Source of the DNA: an uncultured Collinsella sp.
GTDB lineage: Bacteria; Actinomycetota; Coriobacteriia; Coriobacteriales; Coriobacteriaceae
Direction: 5' to 3'
Length of the DNA: 22,640 nucleotides
Assembly: GCA_900752015.1 (NCBI GenBank)
Contig: CAADTZ010000062.1
Span: 1-22,640, forward strand
Positions 1 to 9,427 of this stretch are shown here, one piece after another. The stretch's first letter is position 1; every line of letters starts with the position of its first letter. The notes beneath the pieces were generated by a model, which was not told where the DNA came from, did no database searches, and saw only the letters and a program-made list of their open reading frames with translations. The position numbers were made by a program, and so were the translations under genes.

Positions 1-2
1 CC

Positions 3-1148
3 TCTGCGGTGGCGGGAACCGGCGGCAGGGAGTCCTTTACAGAGCGCTACGCCACGTTGCGTCGCGCGACGGTTGCCTACGCTCCGCCCGAGATGCTCAC
101 CGACGATATTGCCGACCTGCGCGTTTTGCGCATGTCGCCGGCAATCGACGTGTATGCCGCGGCGAGCACGGTCTATGAGCTCATCGCCGGTGTCGCGCCG
201 TACGAAGTAGCGCCGGGCACGTCGGGTACTTCGGGCTCGCGCAAAAAGACGCGCGATATCGCCAGCCCTTATCGTCTCAAGATGGATACGCTGCCCGATT
301 ATCCCGTCGGCGCCCATGCGCCCGGCTGCGACTTGACGCAACTGCTGCGACGCGAGCCCGATGTGGCACTTGCCGCGGCCGAACAGGCTCAGCAGCTGGG
401 GCTCGATCCAAATTCCGAGGATCTGCGCGATGCGCTGGCGTTTGTCGACGCTCAGCTGTTCGATGTGGTGATGGCCTGCCTGTCCTGCCATCAGGAAGAT
501 CGTCCCGAGCCGGCTGCGGTGGAGGCGGCGCTCTCGGCATTTTGCGACCACTATGCGCAAAATGTCGCCCGCTCGCTTCGCGCCGAGCCGCTCATGCCCT
601 GTCCCATGGACGCGTCCGGTCGCGCGGTCCGTCGCGCTGCGATGATTGGCGCTGCGGCTGTCTGCGGCCTCGTATGGGCCGTTGTGGTGGTGTCGGCGGC
701 GCTGCTGGCGTCGGGTGCTCGTATGACGGTTGCCGTGGGGCACATTTCGTGGTCCGGCACACTGCCGGGCATCGTCGCCGTGCTGGCGTTGGCGCTGCCG
801 AGCGTGGCGGGCATTGCCGTCGGAGCCTTGGCGCGCAATCGCCGCGCGGGGTTCCTGCAGGGCGTGTTGGCCCTTTCCGCCTGTGAGGTTCCGGCTCTGG
901 CCGCACTCGCATGCGCCGTGTTTTCCCAGCATGCCGTGGCGGGGGGCCTGGTGGCCGCCCTAATTGCAACCTATGCGCTCACGTGGTTTTTGCTGGCGAT
1001 GGGGTTTGCCTTTGAGCTTCCCGTCGTGTCAGCACGACGTGCGAAAATTCCCATGGCGACGCCGCTTGCCGGCGGAGCCGCGGCTGTTCGCGCCTTTGGC
1101 GGGCCGGCCGAAGTATCCGACACTATCTCTGCGACCAAGGAGGGCTAA
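3..1148 (+). CDS. Membrane Ser/Thr protein kinase, 3' part only
   Basis: The frame is open to the left edge, so the 5' end lies outside the window; the GTG at 9 is probably not the true start. Counting from that GTG, residues 24-65 resemble the C-lobe of a eukaryotic-type (Hanks) kinase: an APPE motif (25-28) followed by a SPAIDVYAAASTVYELIAG-like stretch, matching subdomains VIII-IX (APE motif and the D-x-W/Y-S/A-x-G helix). Residues 145-180, with an EDRP segment, fit the last kinase helix. About four hydrophobic segments follow (roughly 211-235, 252-274, 283-305, 310-335), then a short polar tail, so the kinase domain is N-terminal and cytoplasmic with a membrane bundle behind it. The ATP-binding and catalytic loops cannot be seen here. 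The FHA gene starts 3 bp after the stop, which supports a phospho-Thr signalling role. The substrate is unknown. Confidence 0.72.
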   Translation, partial: SAVAGTGGRESFTERYATLRRATVAYAPPEMLTDDIADLRVLRMSPAIDVYAAASTVYELIAGVAPYEVAPGTSGTSGSRKKTRDIASPYRLKMDTLPDYPVGAHAPGCDLTQLLRREPDVALAAAEQAQQLGLDPNSEDLRDALAFVDAQLFDVVMACLSCHQEDRPEPAAVEAALSAFCDHYAQNVARSLRAEPLMPCPMDASGRAVRRAAMIGAAAVCGLVWAVVVVSAALLASGARMTVAVGHISWSGTLPGIVAVLALALPSVAGIAVGALARNRRAGFLQGVLALSACEVPALAALACAVFSQHAVAGGLVAALIATYALTWFLLAMGFAFELPVVSARRAKIPMATPLAGGAAAVRAFGGPAEVSDTISATKEG

Positions 1149-1151
1149 GCC

Positions 1152-2090
1152 ATGGCTTCTCAAGCTGAGCTCACCCCGTGCGGGGCAATGTTTGACATCT
1201 TTAAGCGCGCAGCGCACCTGAGCCATATCGAACTGTGCGGCCTGGTGCTCTCGAGCCGCCCGCTCGCCGACGGCCGTAGTCCACAGAGCCGCGCCGCCGA
1301 TCGCTCCTGGGTCTCGCGTTTTATCGTGCGCGCTCCGGTCGGCACGCTGCAGGAGCGCTATTTTGCCGATTACGGCACCTCGGCCGCGCGCATCATGTCG
1401 CATCTGGCCCTGCGCCGCCGCAATCCCATGAATGCCACGGCGGTGATCAACATGGTGTGCGGGCCCGCTGGCGAGCCCATGGTGCGGGCGCTCGAGGAAT
1501 GCCATCAGGATACGAGCCTCTACCGCAATGCGGTCGAGCGCCTGTCGCAGGCGGCGGAGCTTATGCCCGCCGAACGTGCCGAGGCCGTGCTGGTGCTGTT
1601 TGTAGCCGTCGGTTGCTCGGCAGATGTTCGATCCTCGGTGACCTATGCCATCGACTACGCTCATGCGACCTGCGGCGGCGCCACGTCGACGCCGCGCTCG
1701 CTGAGCACCTCGACGGTCACGGGCGATCACGAGGCGGCGCCTGCGCATCCGCTGGGCCTGCTTCGCGTGCAAAACGGCTACGTGGTGAGCGCTCCGCGCT
1801 GGATTCAGCCGAGTGAGCAGGGCGTGGAGATCGGTGCGCTGGCGACGGGGGAAGGCGATATCACCGATGTGGGCGATGACGTTTCGGCTCGCCATGCCCA
1901 CGTGTGGTGCGATGACCAAAATACCTGGTACGTCGAGGATCTGTCGTCCACCAACGGAACCGTGGTGGTAAACGGCGCGACGAACGTCTGCACCCAGGTC
2001 GAGCCTGGCCGCTCCGCTCAGCTCAACCCCGGTGACGAGCTCAGGCTCGGCGAATCCACCACCTACGCCATCCTCCTCGGCGCTCTCTAG
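1152..2090 (+). CDS. FHA-domain protein
   Basis: 312 aa. The C-terminal third (about residues 205-305) is a forkhead-associated domain, a phosphothreonine-peptide reader: it has the IG of the first strand (227-228), the S-x-R-H motif in SARHAH (245-250) and the STNGT motif (266-270), all diagnostic. Residues 1-170 form a separate helical/mixed domain that I do not recognise; 175-200 is a Ser/Thr-rich linker that could itself be phosphorylated. There is no signal peptide or membrane segment, so it is probably cytoplasmic. The ATG at 1152 has AAGGAGGG (1137-1144) 7 bp upstream and starts 3 bp after the kinase stop, so the two genes are almost certainly cotranscribed. It probably binds the phosphorylated kinase or its substrate; that is an inference from context. 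Confidence 0.85.
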   Translation: MASQAELTPCGAMFDIFKRAAHLSHIELCGLVLSSRPLADGRSPQSRAADRSWVSRFIVRAPVGTLQERYFADYGTSAARIMSHLALRRRNPMNATAVINMVCGPAGEPMVRALEECHQDTSLYRNAVERLSQAAELMPAERAEAVLVLFVAVGCSADVRSSVTYAIDYAHATCGGATSTPRSLSTSTVTGDHEAAPAHPLGLLRVQNGYVVSAPRWIQPSEQGVEIGALATGEGDITDVGDDVSARHAHVWCDDQNTWYVEDLSSTNGTVVVNGATNVCTQVEPGRSAQLNPGDELRLGESTTYAILLGAL

Positions 2091-2105
2091 CTCATCTCCT
2101 AAATG

Positions 2106-2172
2106 AGTTGCGGTGAAATAGGGACTGTTTAAGGCAGCGACCGGCAAAAACAGTCCTCATTTCACCGCAACT
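2106..2172. repeat. Long inverted repeat, 25-nt arms
   Basis: The left arm (2106-2130) begins AGTTGCGGTGAAAT and the right arm (2148-2172) ends ATTTCACCGCAACT. The 25-nt arms pair with only two central mismatches (AG against GA) around a 17-nt loop. It starts 16 bp after the FHA stop codon. It could act as a factor-independent transcription end, but no T-run follows. A small dispersed palindromic element is the alternative. Confidence 0.7.
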
Positions 2173-2247
2173 GCCGTGTGGTCGGCGATAGAGAAACGAG
2201 GGTGGATTTCCGGACGCACGAGAGAGGTTTTTCGGACGCACAACCCA

Positions 2248-2313
2248 CGAGAGTGGATAATCTCCCACTTTTGGCCAAGATACAGGCAAAATGTGGGAGA
2301 TTATCCACTCTCG
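2248..2313. repeat. Long perfect inverted repeat, 21-nt arms
   Basis: The arms 2248-2268 and 2293-2313 are perfectly complementary; the left arm begins CGAGAGTGGATAATCTCC. The 24-nt loop can pair further (TTTTG with CAAAA). It is far longer than a normal terminator stem, lacks a T-run and lies in non-coding DNA, so a REP/MITE-like dispersed element is the best guess. Copies elsewhere in the genome cannot be checked here. Confidence 0.75.
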
Positions 2314-2396
2314 ATGCAGGCTGCGATTTTTCCGTCCGAGGGGCCATCTCGCCCCTTGGCAGTCACCCGGGGTAAACCTTTACCGCCCACCTATAT

Positions 2397-2429
2397 TTGT
2401 CGAAATATGGCTTAGCGGCGGGGTACAAT
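2397..2429 (+). promoter_or_regulatory. Probable promoter for the oxidoreductase gene
   Basis: TACAAT at 2424-2429 is a good -10 hexamer, preceded by GGGG. The only -35-like match, TTGTCG at 2397, is 21 bp away, which is too far, so this may be an extended or activator-dependent promoter. GGG followed by a TAYRAT-type hexamer recurs upstream of other genes in this window (15656, 17055). Transcription from here gives a leader of about 275 nt. Confidence 0.4.
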
Positions 2430-2434
2430 AAACC

Positions 2435-2693
2435 CGCATGCGGATTTCCGTTGCGGGCGCTTCCCATCGCTGGGGCGTGCCCGGGAGCATCCGGCATGCG
2501 GCCTTTGCGGCGCTCGGCCATGTGCAAGACGGGTAGCTGGGCCTGTGGAGCGCGTGCAGCCCTCCTCGCCTTGGCATGCCTTCTCTCCACGCCATGTGCC
2601 TGCTGCTCAGTCTGCCTGCCAGATGATTGGAAGCAACAGCGAAAATCCCATCACGCCAACATCCCGGCAATCGCCGGGGCCTGTATACCTATA
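2435..2693 (+). other. Long structured 5' leader, possible regulatory RNA
   Basis: GC-rich, non-coding stretch between the promoter-like site and the oxidoreductase ribosome binding site. GCATGC occurs three times (2436, 2494, 2574), and CCGCATGC near the start can pair with GCATGCGG near 2494, giving alternative folds. A clean hairpin CCCGGC-AATC-GCCGGG (2663-2678) lies 15 nt before the ribosome binding site. I do not recognise a known riboswitch, SRP RNA, tmRNA or RNase P motif. It may be only a long leader. Confidence 0.35.
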
Positions 2694-2710
2694 TGAGAGG
2701 AGAGGGGTAT

Positions 2711-6250
<3,540 letters not shown>

Positions 6251-6260
6251 GTCTCCCACC

Positions 6261-6385
6261 GCAGGATCTGAGGGCTAACCTTCGCGGACGTCCTCGGACA
6301 TGAAAGAACCCCCGCTGCGCACTACGTGCGGCGGGGGTTCTTTCGTCCTGTGGAATGTCCGCGAAGGTCAGCCCTCAGATCCTGC
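6261..6385. terminator. 125-nt inverted repeat with a terminator core
   Basis: The inner stem is GAAAGAACCCCCGC (6302-6315) paired with GCGGGGGTTCTTTC (6331-6344), with T and A runs on either side; it should stop transcription in both directions. The outer arms (6261-6288 and 6358-6385, beginning GCAGGATCTGAGGGCT) also pair over 28 nt with one mismatch. The 13-nt stretches between outer arm and core do not pair. It begins 11 bp after the oxidoreductase stop codon. Confidence 0.85.
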
Positions 6386-6640
6386 TACGACTACGTTCTC
6401 GGATTGTGTGGCTGAATGAAGGGCGTGGCTGAGGGGGCCTTTTGTCCCTTTCGCTGTTTCGCGCCTTTGGCGCGAAACCTCGCGCCGCTTTGGGGATGGA
6501 TGGAGGATTTGGCTGTTGTCGCCTTCTATCCCCGTGCTTTGCGGGCTGGGTGCCCTTTCGGAGCCCCTCTTTATTCCTATTGCTGGATGAAAAGCCCCTT
6601 GTTTTTGCAGGGATGCATACTCGTCCTATAAGTGCATAGA
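6386..6640. other. Gene-free region with a perfect hairpin
   Basis: No supported gene. A perfect 10-bp hairpin GTTTCGCGCC-TTT-GGCGCGAAAC sits at 6456-6478, without a T-run on the plus strand. The short frames on either strand have low-complexity, Arg/Ser/Pro-rich translations and no ribosome binding site. Confidence 0.5.
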
Positions 6641-6936
6641 ATCTCGTATAGTGCGAGTAAGATTTAGCGCTTTCTGTTTGGTGTTTAGCAAAGATATAGT
6701 TTGCATAATCCAGTCTAATTCTTGCTCCATTAAAATAAAGTCGCACGTAAATGGCGTAAACATATCTGAGCTGGGGTTCTGTACGCTGAGCGGATAAAAA
6801 CGACCGTTCACCGTTCAACTATTTTCATAATGAATAAAATGAGCGATAAAGAGAATATAAACCTTAATAAACTCGTGTATCGCACGGACACGGGTTATTA
6901 ATGGGTTGTAGGCCTTTTACAGAAAGGATTCCAGCA
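6641..6936 (+). promoter_or_regulatory. AT-rich upstream region and leader of carbamate kinase gene
   Basis: This stretch is clearly richer in A/T than its neighbours. It contains the tandem heptamer ACCGTTC twice (6803-6816), several -10-like strings (TATAAA around 6856) and an imperfect stem-loop at 6860-6907. That stem-loop pairs AACC with GGTT, TTAATAA with TTATTAA and CGTGT with ACACG, around a 9-nt loop. The stem lies just before the ribosome binding site (AGAAAGGA, about 6921) and could be an operator or a leader structure. No exact promoter can be fixed. Confidence 0.45.
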
Positions 6937-7899
6937 ATGTCTAAGCCTCTTGGCAAGCCCGATCGTATTGTCGTCGCCCTTGGCGGCAACGCCCTCGGCA
7001 ACAACCCCGTTGAGCAGATCGAGGCCGTGAGCAACACCGCTCACGCTCTTCTCGGCCTGATCGAGCAGGGTAACGAGATCATCATCACCCACGGCAACGG
7101 CCCGCAGGTCGGCATGATCCAGAACGCCTTCGCCGCTGCCCACGACGCCATCGGCACCCCCGAGATGCCGCTGCCCGAGTGCGGCGCCATGTCCCAGGGC
7201 TACATTGGTTATCACCTGCAGCAGGGCATCGGCCGCGAGATGCACAAGCGCTATAAGCGTTGGCACGCCGCCACCGTCGTCACCCAGATCGAGTGCGACC
7301 CGGATGATCCCGCGTTCAAGAACCCGACTAAGCCGATCGGCCCCTTCTATACCGAGGAGCAGGCCAAGGAGTTCATGGCCGAGGATCCCTCCAAGGTCTT
7401 CGTCGAGGATTCCGGCCGCGGCTGGCGTCGCGTCGTCGCTTCCCCCGATCCCAAGAAGATCGTCGAGGCTGACTCCATCCTCAACCTGCTCGACAACGAG
7501 TTCATCGTCATCGCCTGCGGTGGCGGCGGCATCCCCGTCGTCCGCGACTACGAGAACAAGGGCTGCTACAAGGGCGTTCCCGCCGTCATCGACAAGGACC
7601 TGGGCGGCGAGCTGCTGGCCGAGGACTGCGATGCCGACGTTCTGTTCCTGCTGACCGCCGTTGAGCATGTCGCCATCAACTTTGGCAAGCCCAACCAGGA
7701 GGAGCTCGAGGAGCTCACCGCCGACGAGGCCGAGCGCCTGGCCGACGAGGGTCAGTTCGGCAAGGGTTCCATGGAGCCCAAGGTCCGCGCTGCCATCAAG
7801 TTCGCCCGTTCCCGCAAGGGCCGCACCTGCATCATCGGTGCTCTGGACAAGGCCGCCGAGACCATGGCCGGCCTCTCCGGTACCCGCATCCACGAGTAG
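6937..7899 (+). CDS. arcC: Carbamate kinase
   Basis: 320 aa, slightly longer than the usual 310-315. It transfers phosphate from carbamoyl phosphate to ADP, making ATP, ammonia and CO2; cytoplasmic homodimer of the amino acid kinase family. Diagnostic motifs: VVALGGNALG (12-21), HGNGPQVG (52-59), the DKDLGGELLAED stretch (about 218-229) and TAVEHVAINFGKPNQ, with GSMEPKVRAA near the C-terminus. The ATG at 6937 is chosen because AGAAAGGA lies about 9 bp upstream; the in-frame ATG at 6901 falls within a leader stem-loop. No arginine deiminase or ornithine carbamoyltransferase gene is next to it, so the source of carbamoyl phosphate must be encoded elsewhere (arginine, agmatine or ureide/purine breakdown). 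Codon bias matches a highly expressed gene. Confidence 0.95.
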   Translation: MSKPLGKPDRIVVALGGNALGNNPVEQIEAVSNTAHALLGLIEQGNEIIITHGNGPQVGMIQNAFAAAHDAIGTPEMPLPECGAMSQGYIGYHLQQGIGREMHKRYKRWHAATVVTQIECDPDDPAFKNPTKPIGPFYTEEQAKEFMAEDPSKVFVEDSGRGWRRVVASPDPKKIVEADSILNLLDNEFIVIACGGGGIPVVRDYENKGCYKGVPAVIDKDLGGELLAEDCDADVLFLLTAVEHVAINFGKPNQEELEELTADEAERLADEGQFGKGSMEPKVRAAIKFARSRKGRTCIIGALDKAAETMAGLSGTRIHE

Positions 7900-7921
7900 T
7901 CTCTACTCTGTTGCATCTCTC

Positions 7922-7945
7922 GTGGGCGCCAGGCAAAGCGCCCAC
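7922..7945 (+). other. Hairpin after carbamate kinase gene
   Basis: GTGGGCGC (7922-7929) and GCGCCCAC (7938-7945) pair perfectly around an 8-nt loop, 23 bp after the stop codon. No T-run follows; it may protect the 3' end or act together with the terminator at 7965. Confidence 0.5.
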
Positions 7946-7964
7946 AAACTAGCCTCTCTTCATG

Positions 7965-7997
7965 AGCCCCGCAGTCCGCTCCGACTGCGGGGCTTTT
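7965..7997 (+). terminator. Rho-independent terminator of arcC
   Basis: An 11-bp perfect stem, AGCCCCGCAGT with ACTGCGGGGCT, around an 8-nt loop, ending in TTTT. It lies between two convergent genes. Confidence 0.88.
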
Positions 7998-8006
7998 GCT
8001 ATTCAC

Positions 8007-8037
8007 CTAGTCATTGGGGACGTTCTTAAATGACTAG
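8007..8037. repeat. 9-bp inverted repeat overlapping a stop codon
   Basis: CTAGTCATT (8007-8015) and AATGACTAG (8029-8037) pair around a 13-nt loop that contains GGGGACGTTCTT. The right arm includes the stop codon of the minus-strand C39-like gene. It may be a weak terminator for that gene or one copy of a dispersed short repeat. Confidence 0.45.
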
Positions 8038-9068
8038 TAGTAGGCCCACATGGCTTCGATTTCATTGAGGACTTCTACGACGCCCCAGCGGCGGGCACTG
8101 CGGCTTTGCGAGTTGGGGTCGTAGACTCCCACTTGATCGGCATCGTCGATGCCCCAGAGCACGATATAGTGTCCAACGCTGGTAAAGGTTCCGGGACGAA
8201 CCGATGCGATGATGGGTGCGCCCGAGCGCAGCGCCTGGGTGATGGAGCTGCGATCGATATGGAGCTCAGTTCCGTTAAGTCCCAACTGCCACGCGCCGCT
8301 CGTCATAAACGACCATTCGGTGGCACCGGTGGGGGCGTAATTGCCCGCCTCGGAAAGCGCGCACATATCGACGGGGGTCATATCGGTGCGTCCCGTCTTA
8401 AAGATGTAGACCATGGTGAGGCACGTAGGCCCGCAGGCATTTTGGCGGATGGTGCCGCCGGCGTAAGGCAGCTCCGACCACGCAGGGTCGATCTGATAGA
8501 TATGGGGCATCGTGCCGGCTTGCCATTGCGAGCGTGGGGTCGAAAAGGCGAAAGAATAACCGGGTGCGACGGGGGCCTTGAGCAGCTTGTCCTCGGCGGT
8601 GGGCTCGAGACCGGCCGAGCCGTGGGAGATACAGGAGCTCATAAGCACAAAGACCAGACAGGTGAGGATAGAGCACAGTGCGAGGCGAAGTCGACGAGCT
8701 GACAGGGCGGGGGCATTCACGTACGATGTCGAGCGGTAAGGCTTGCCGTCGCGTCCGCCTTGGGGATGCGAAAAGAAGCGGTTGATATGGATGCCGGGCT
8801 GACGTGCGCCGTTGCGGCGCAGTTGCGGAACCTCGGCCTGACGCTGTCGAGTGCGCGCGCCCAAGCGGCTATCTTGCTGCGCGCTTGTGGCCGTACTCAG
8901 ACGGCCGCTCTGCCGTGTTCTGCTTGTCTGCTGCCGAGACGAAGGTCTGGGTTGCTCTTGAGGGCGTTGCGGATTGCTGCTCGTGGCCCTTCTGGGCGTC
9001 GGCGTGGTACGGCCAGCAAGGCGAACACTTTGTCGCCGTTGATCACCGTCGTTGTATCCGTATGCCAT
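8034..9068 (-). CDS. Membrane-anchored C39-like (papain-fold) protein with basic N-terminal tail
   Basis: 344 aa. Residues 1-125 are a low-complexity, strongly basic segment rich in Arg, Ser, Gln, Thr and Pro, probably disordered and cytoplasmic. One hydrophobic helix (about 127-149) follows, then an outside domain. Residues 190-344 look like a C39-like cysteine peptidase/papain fold: QNACGPTCL with Cys212, GHYIVLWGI with His300 and YDPN with Asp317 match the usual Cys/His/Asp triad. Positively charged residues before the helix predict N-in, C-out. The start at 9068 has AAGGCGG a few bases upstream on the minus strand. It is a single gene, convergent with arcC, with no bacteriocin transporter nearby, so it is unlikely to be the leader peptidase of an ABC exporter; cell-wall or secreted-peptide processing is possible. 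The substrate is unknown. Confidence 0.75.
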   Translation of the reverse strand: MAYGYNDGDQRRQSVRLAGRTTPTPRRATSSNPQRPQEQPRPSSRQQTSRTRQSGRLSTATSAQQDSRLGARTRQRQAEVPQLRRNGARQPGIHINRFFSHPQGGRDGKPYRSTSYVNAPALSARRLRLALCSILTCLVFVLMSSCISHGSAGLEPTAEDKLLKAPVAPGYSFAFSTPRSQWQAGTMPHIYQIDPAWSELPYAGGTIRQNACGPTCLTMVYIFKTGRTDMTPVDMCALSEAGNYAPTGATEWSFMTSGAWQLGLNGTELHIDRSSITQALRSGAPIIASVRPGTFTSVGHYIVLWGIDDADQVGVYDPNSQSRSARRWGVVEVLNEIEAMWAYY

Positions 9069-9427
9069 TCGTACCGCCTTGTCTCATGTATAACCTGTCT
9101 ATCCTACAAAAAAGATGTGCAACAAAGGGGTCTGCGCGTCAAAAGCTCGGTAAACGGTACGAAAGGCGCAAAACACACGGCCTCAAAAACATCTCTATAT
9201 GCGTCCGATGAGCGTACGCCCGTCGGGCGGGCGGCAACAATGGGCTGCAAACTGTGCCGTTCGTCCCAAAAATGGCGCCGCTCGTTTTGCAGTTCTGCCA
9301 TCGGTCGAGCTACAAGCGGCGCTGCTGTGCCAAGGCCGTATCTTAAAGCCACGGAATAAAAGCGCGCGGCAAAACGGACCGCGCAAGGGGTGACGCCAAG
9401 GGCGTCAAAAAGGAAAGGAGGGGAACA
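9069..9427. promoter_or_regulatory. Divergent intergenic region and permease leader
   Basis: It separates the minus-strand C39-like gene from the permease gene. A weak promoter candidate is TTGCAG (9287) with an 18-bp spacer to TACAAG (9311). Just before the permease ribosome binding site (AAAGGAGGGG, 9414-9423) lie two hairpins: GCGCGG/CCGCGC (9364-9384) and TGACGCC-AAG-GGCGTCA (9391-9407). The second could affect translation start. No gene is supported here. Confidence 0.4.

Larger units (their letters stand above)
2091..2423. other. Gene-free region with two long inverted repeats
   Basis: No convincing gene: the short open frames here have no ribosome binding site or recognisable protein. 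The segment holds the inverted repeats at 2106-2172 and 2248-2313. Between them the octamer GGACGCAC occurs twice (around 2213 and 2234), and a related CCGTCCGAG string lies near 2333. It looks like a landing zone of small repeat elements between two transcription units. Confidence 0.6.

Noticed and set aside
2435..2700. A known riboswitch, SRP RNA, tmRNA or RNase P RNA in the oxidoreductase leader
   Set aside because: GGAAGCAACAGC near 2629 briefly recalls the SRP RNA tetraloop region, but the pairing around it and the other conserved bases are missing. No riboswitch core was found.
6375..6818. A 147-residue minus-strand open frame in the gap before carbamate kinase
   Set aside because: Runs across an AT-rich regulatory region and a hairpin; the translation is basic and low complexity, with no ribosome binding site seen. 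A small real gene cannot be fully excluded.
6780..6870. Possible ArgR (ARG box) sites before carbamate kinase
   Set aside because: TTCATAATGAATAAAATGA is suggestive, but the match to the ARG-box consensus is weak in an AT-rich stretch, so no site is called.
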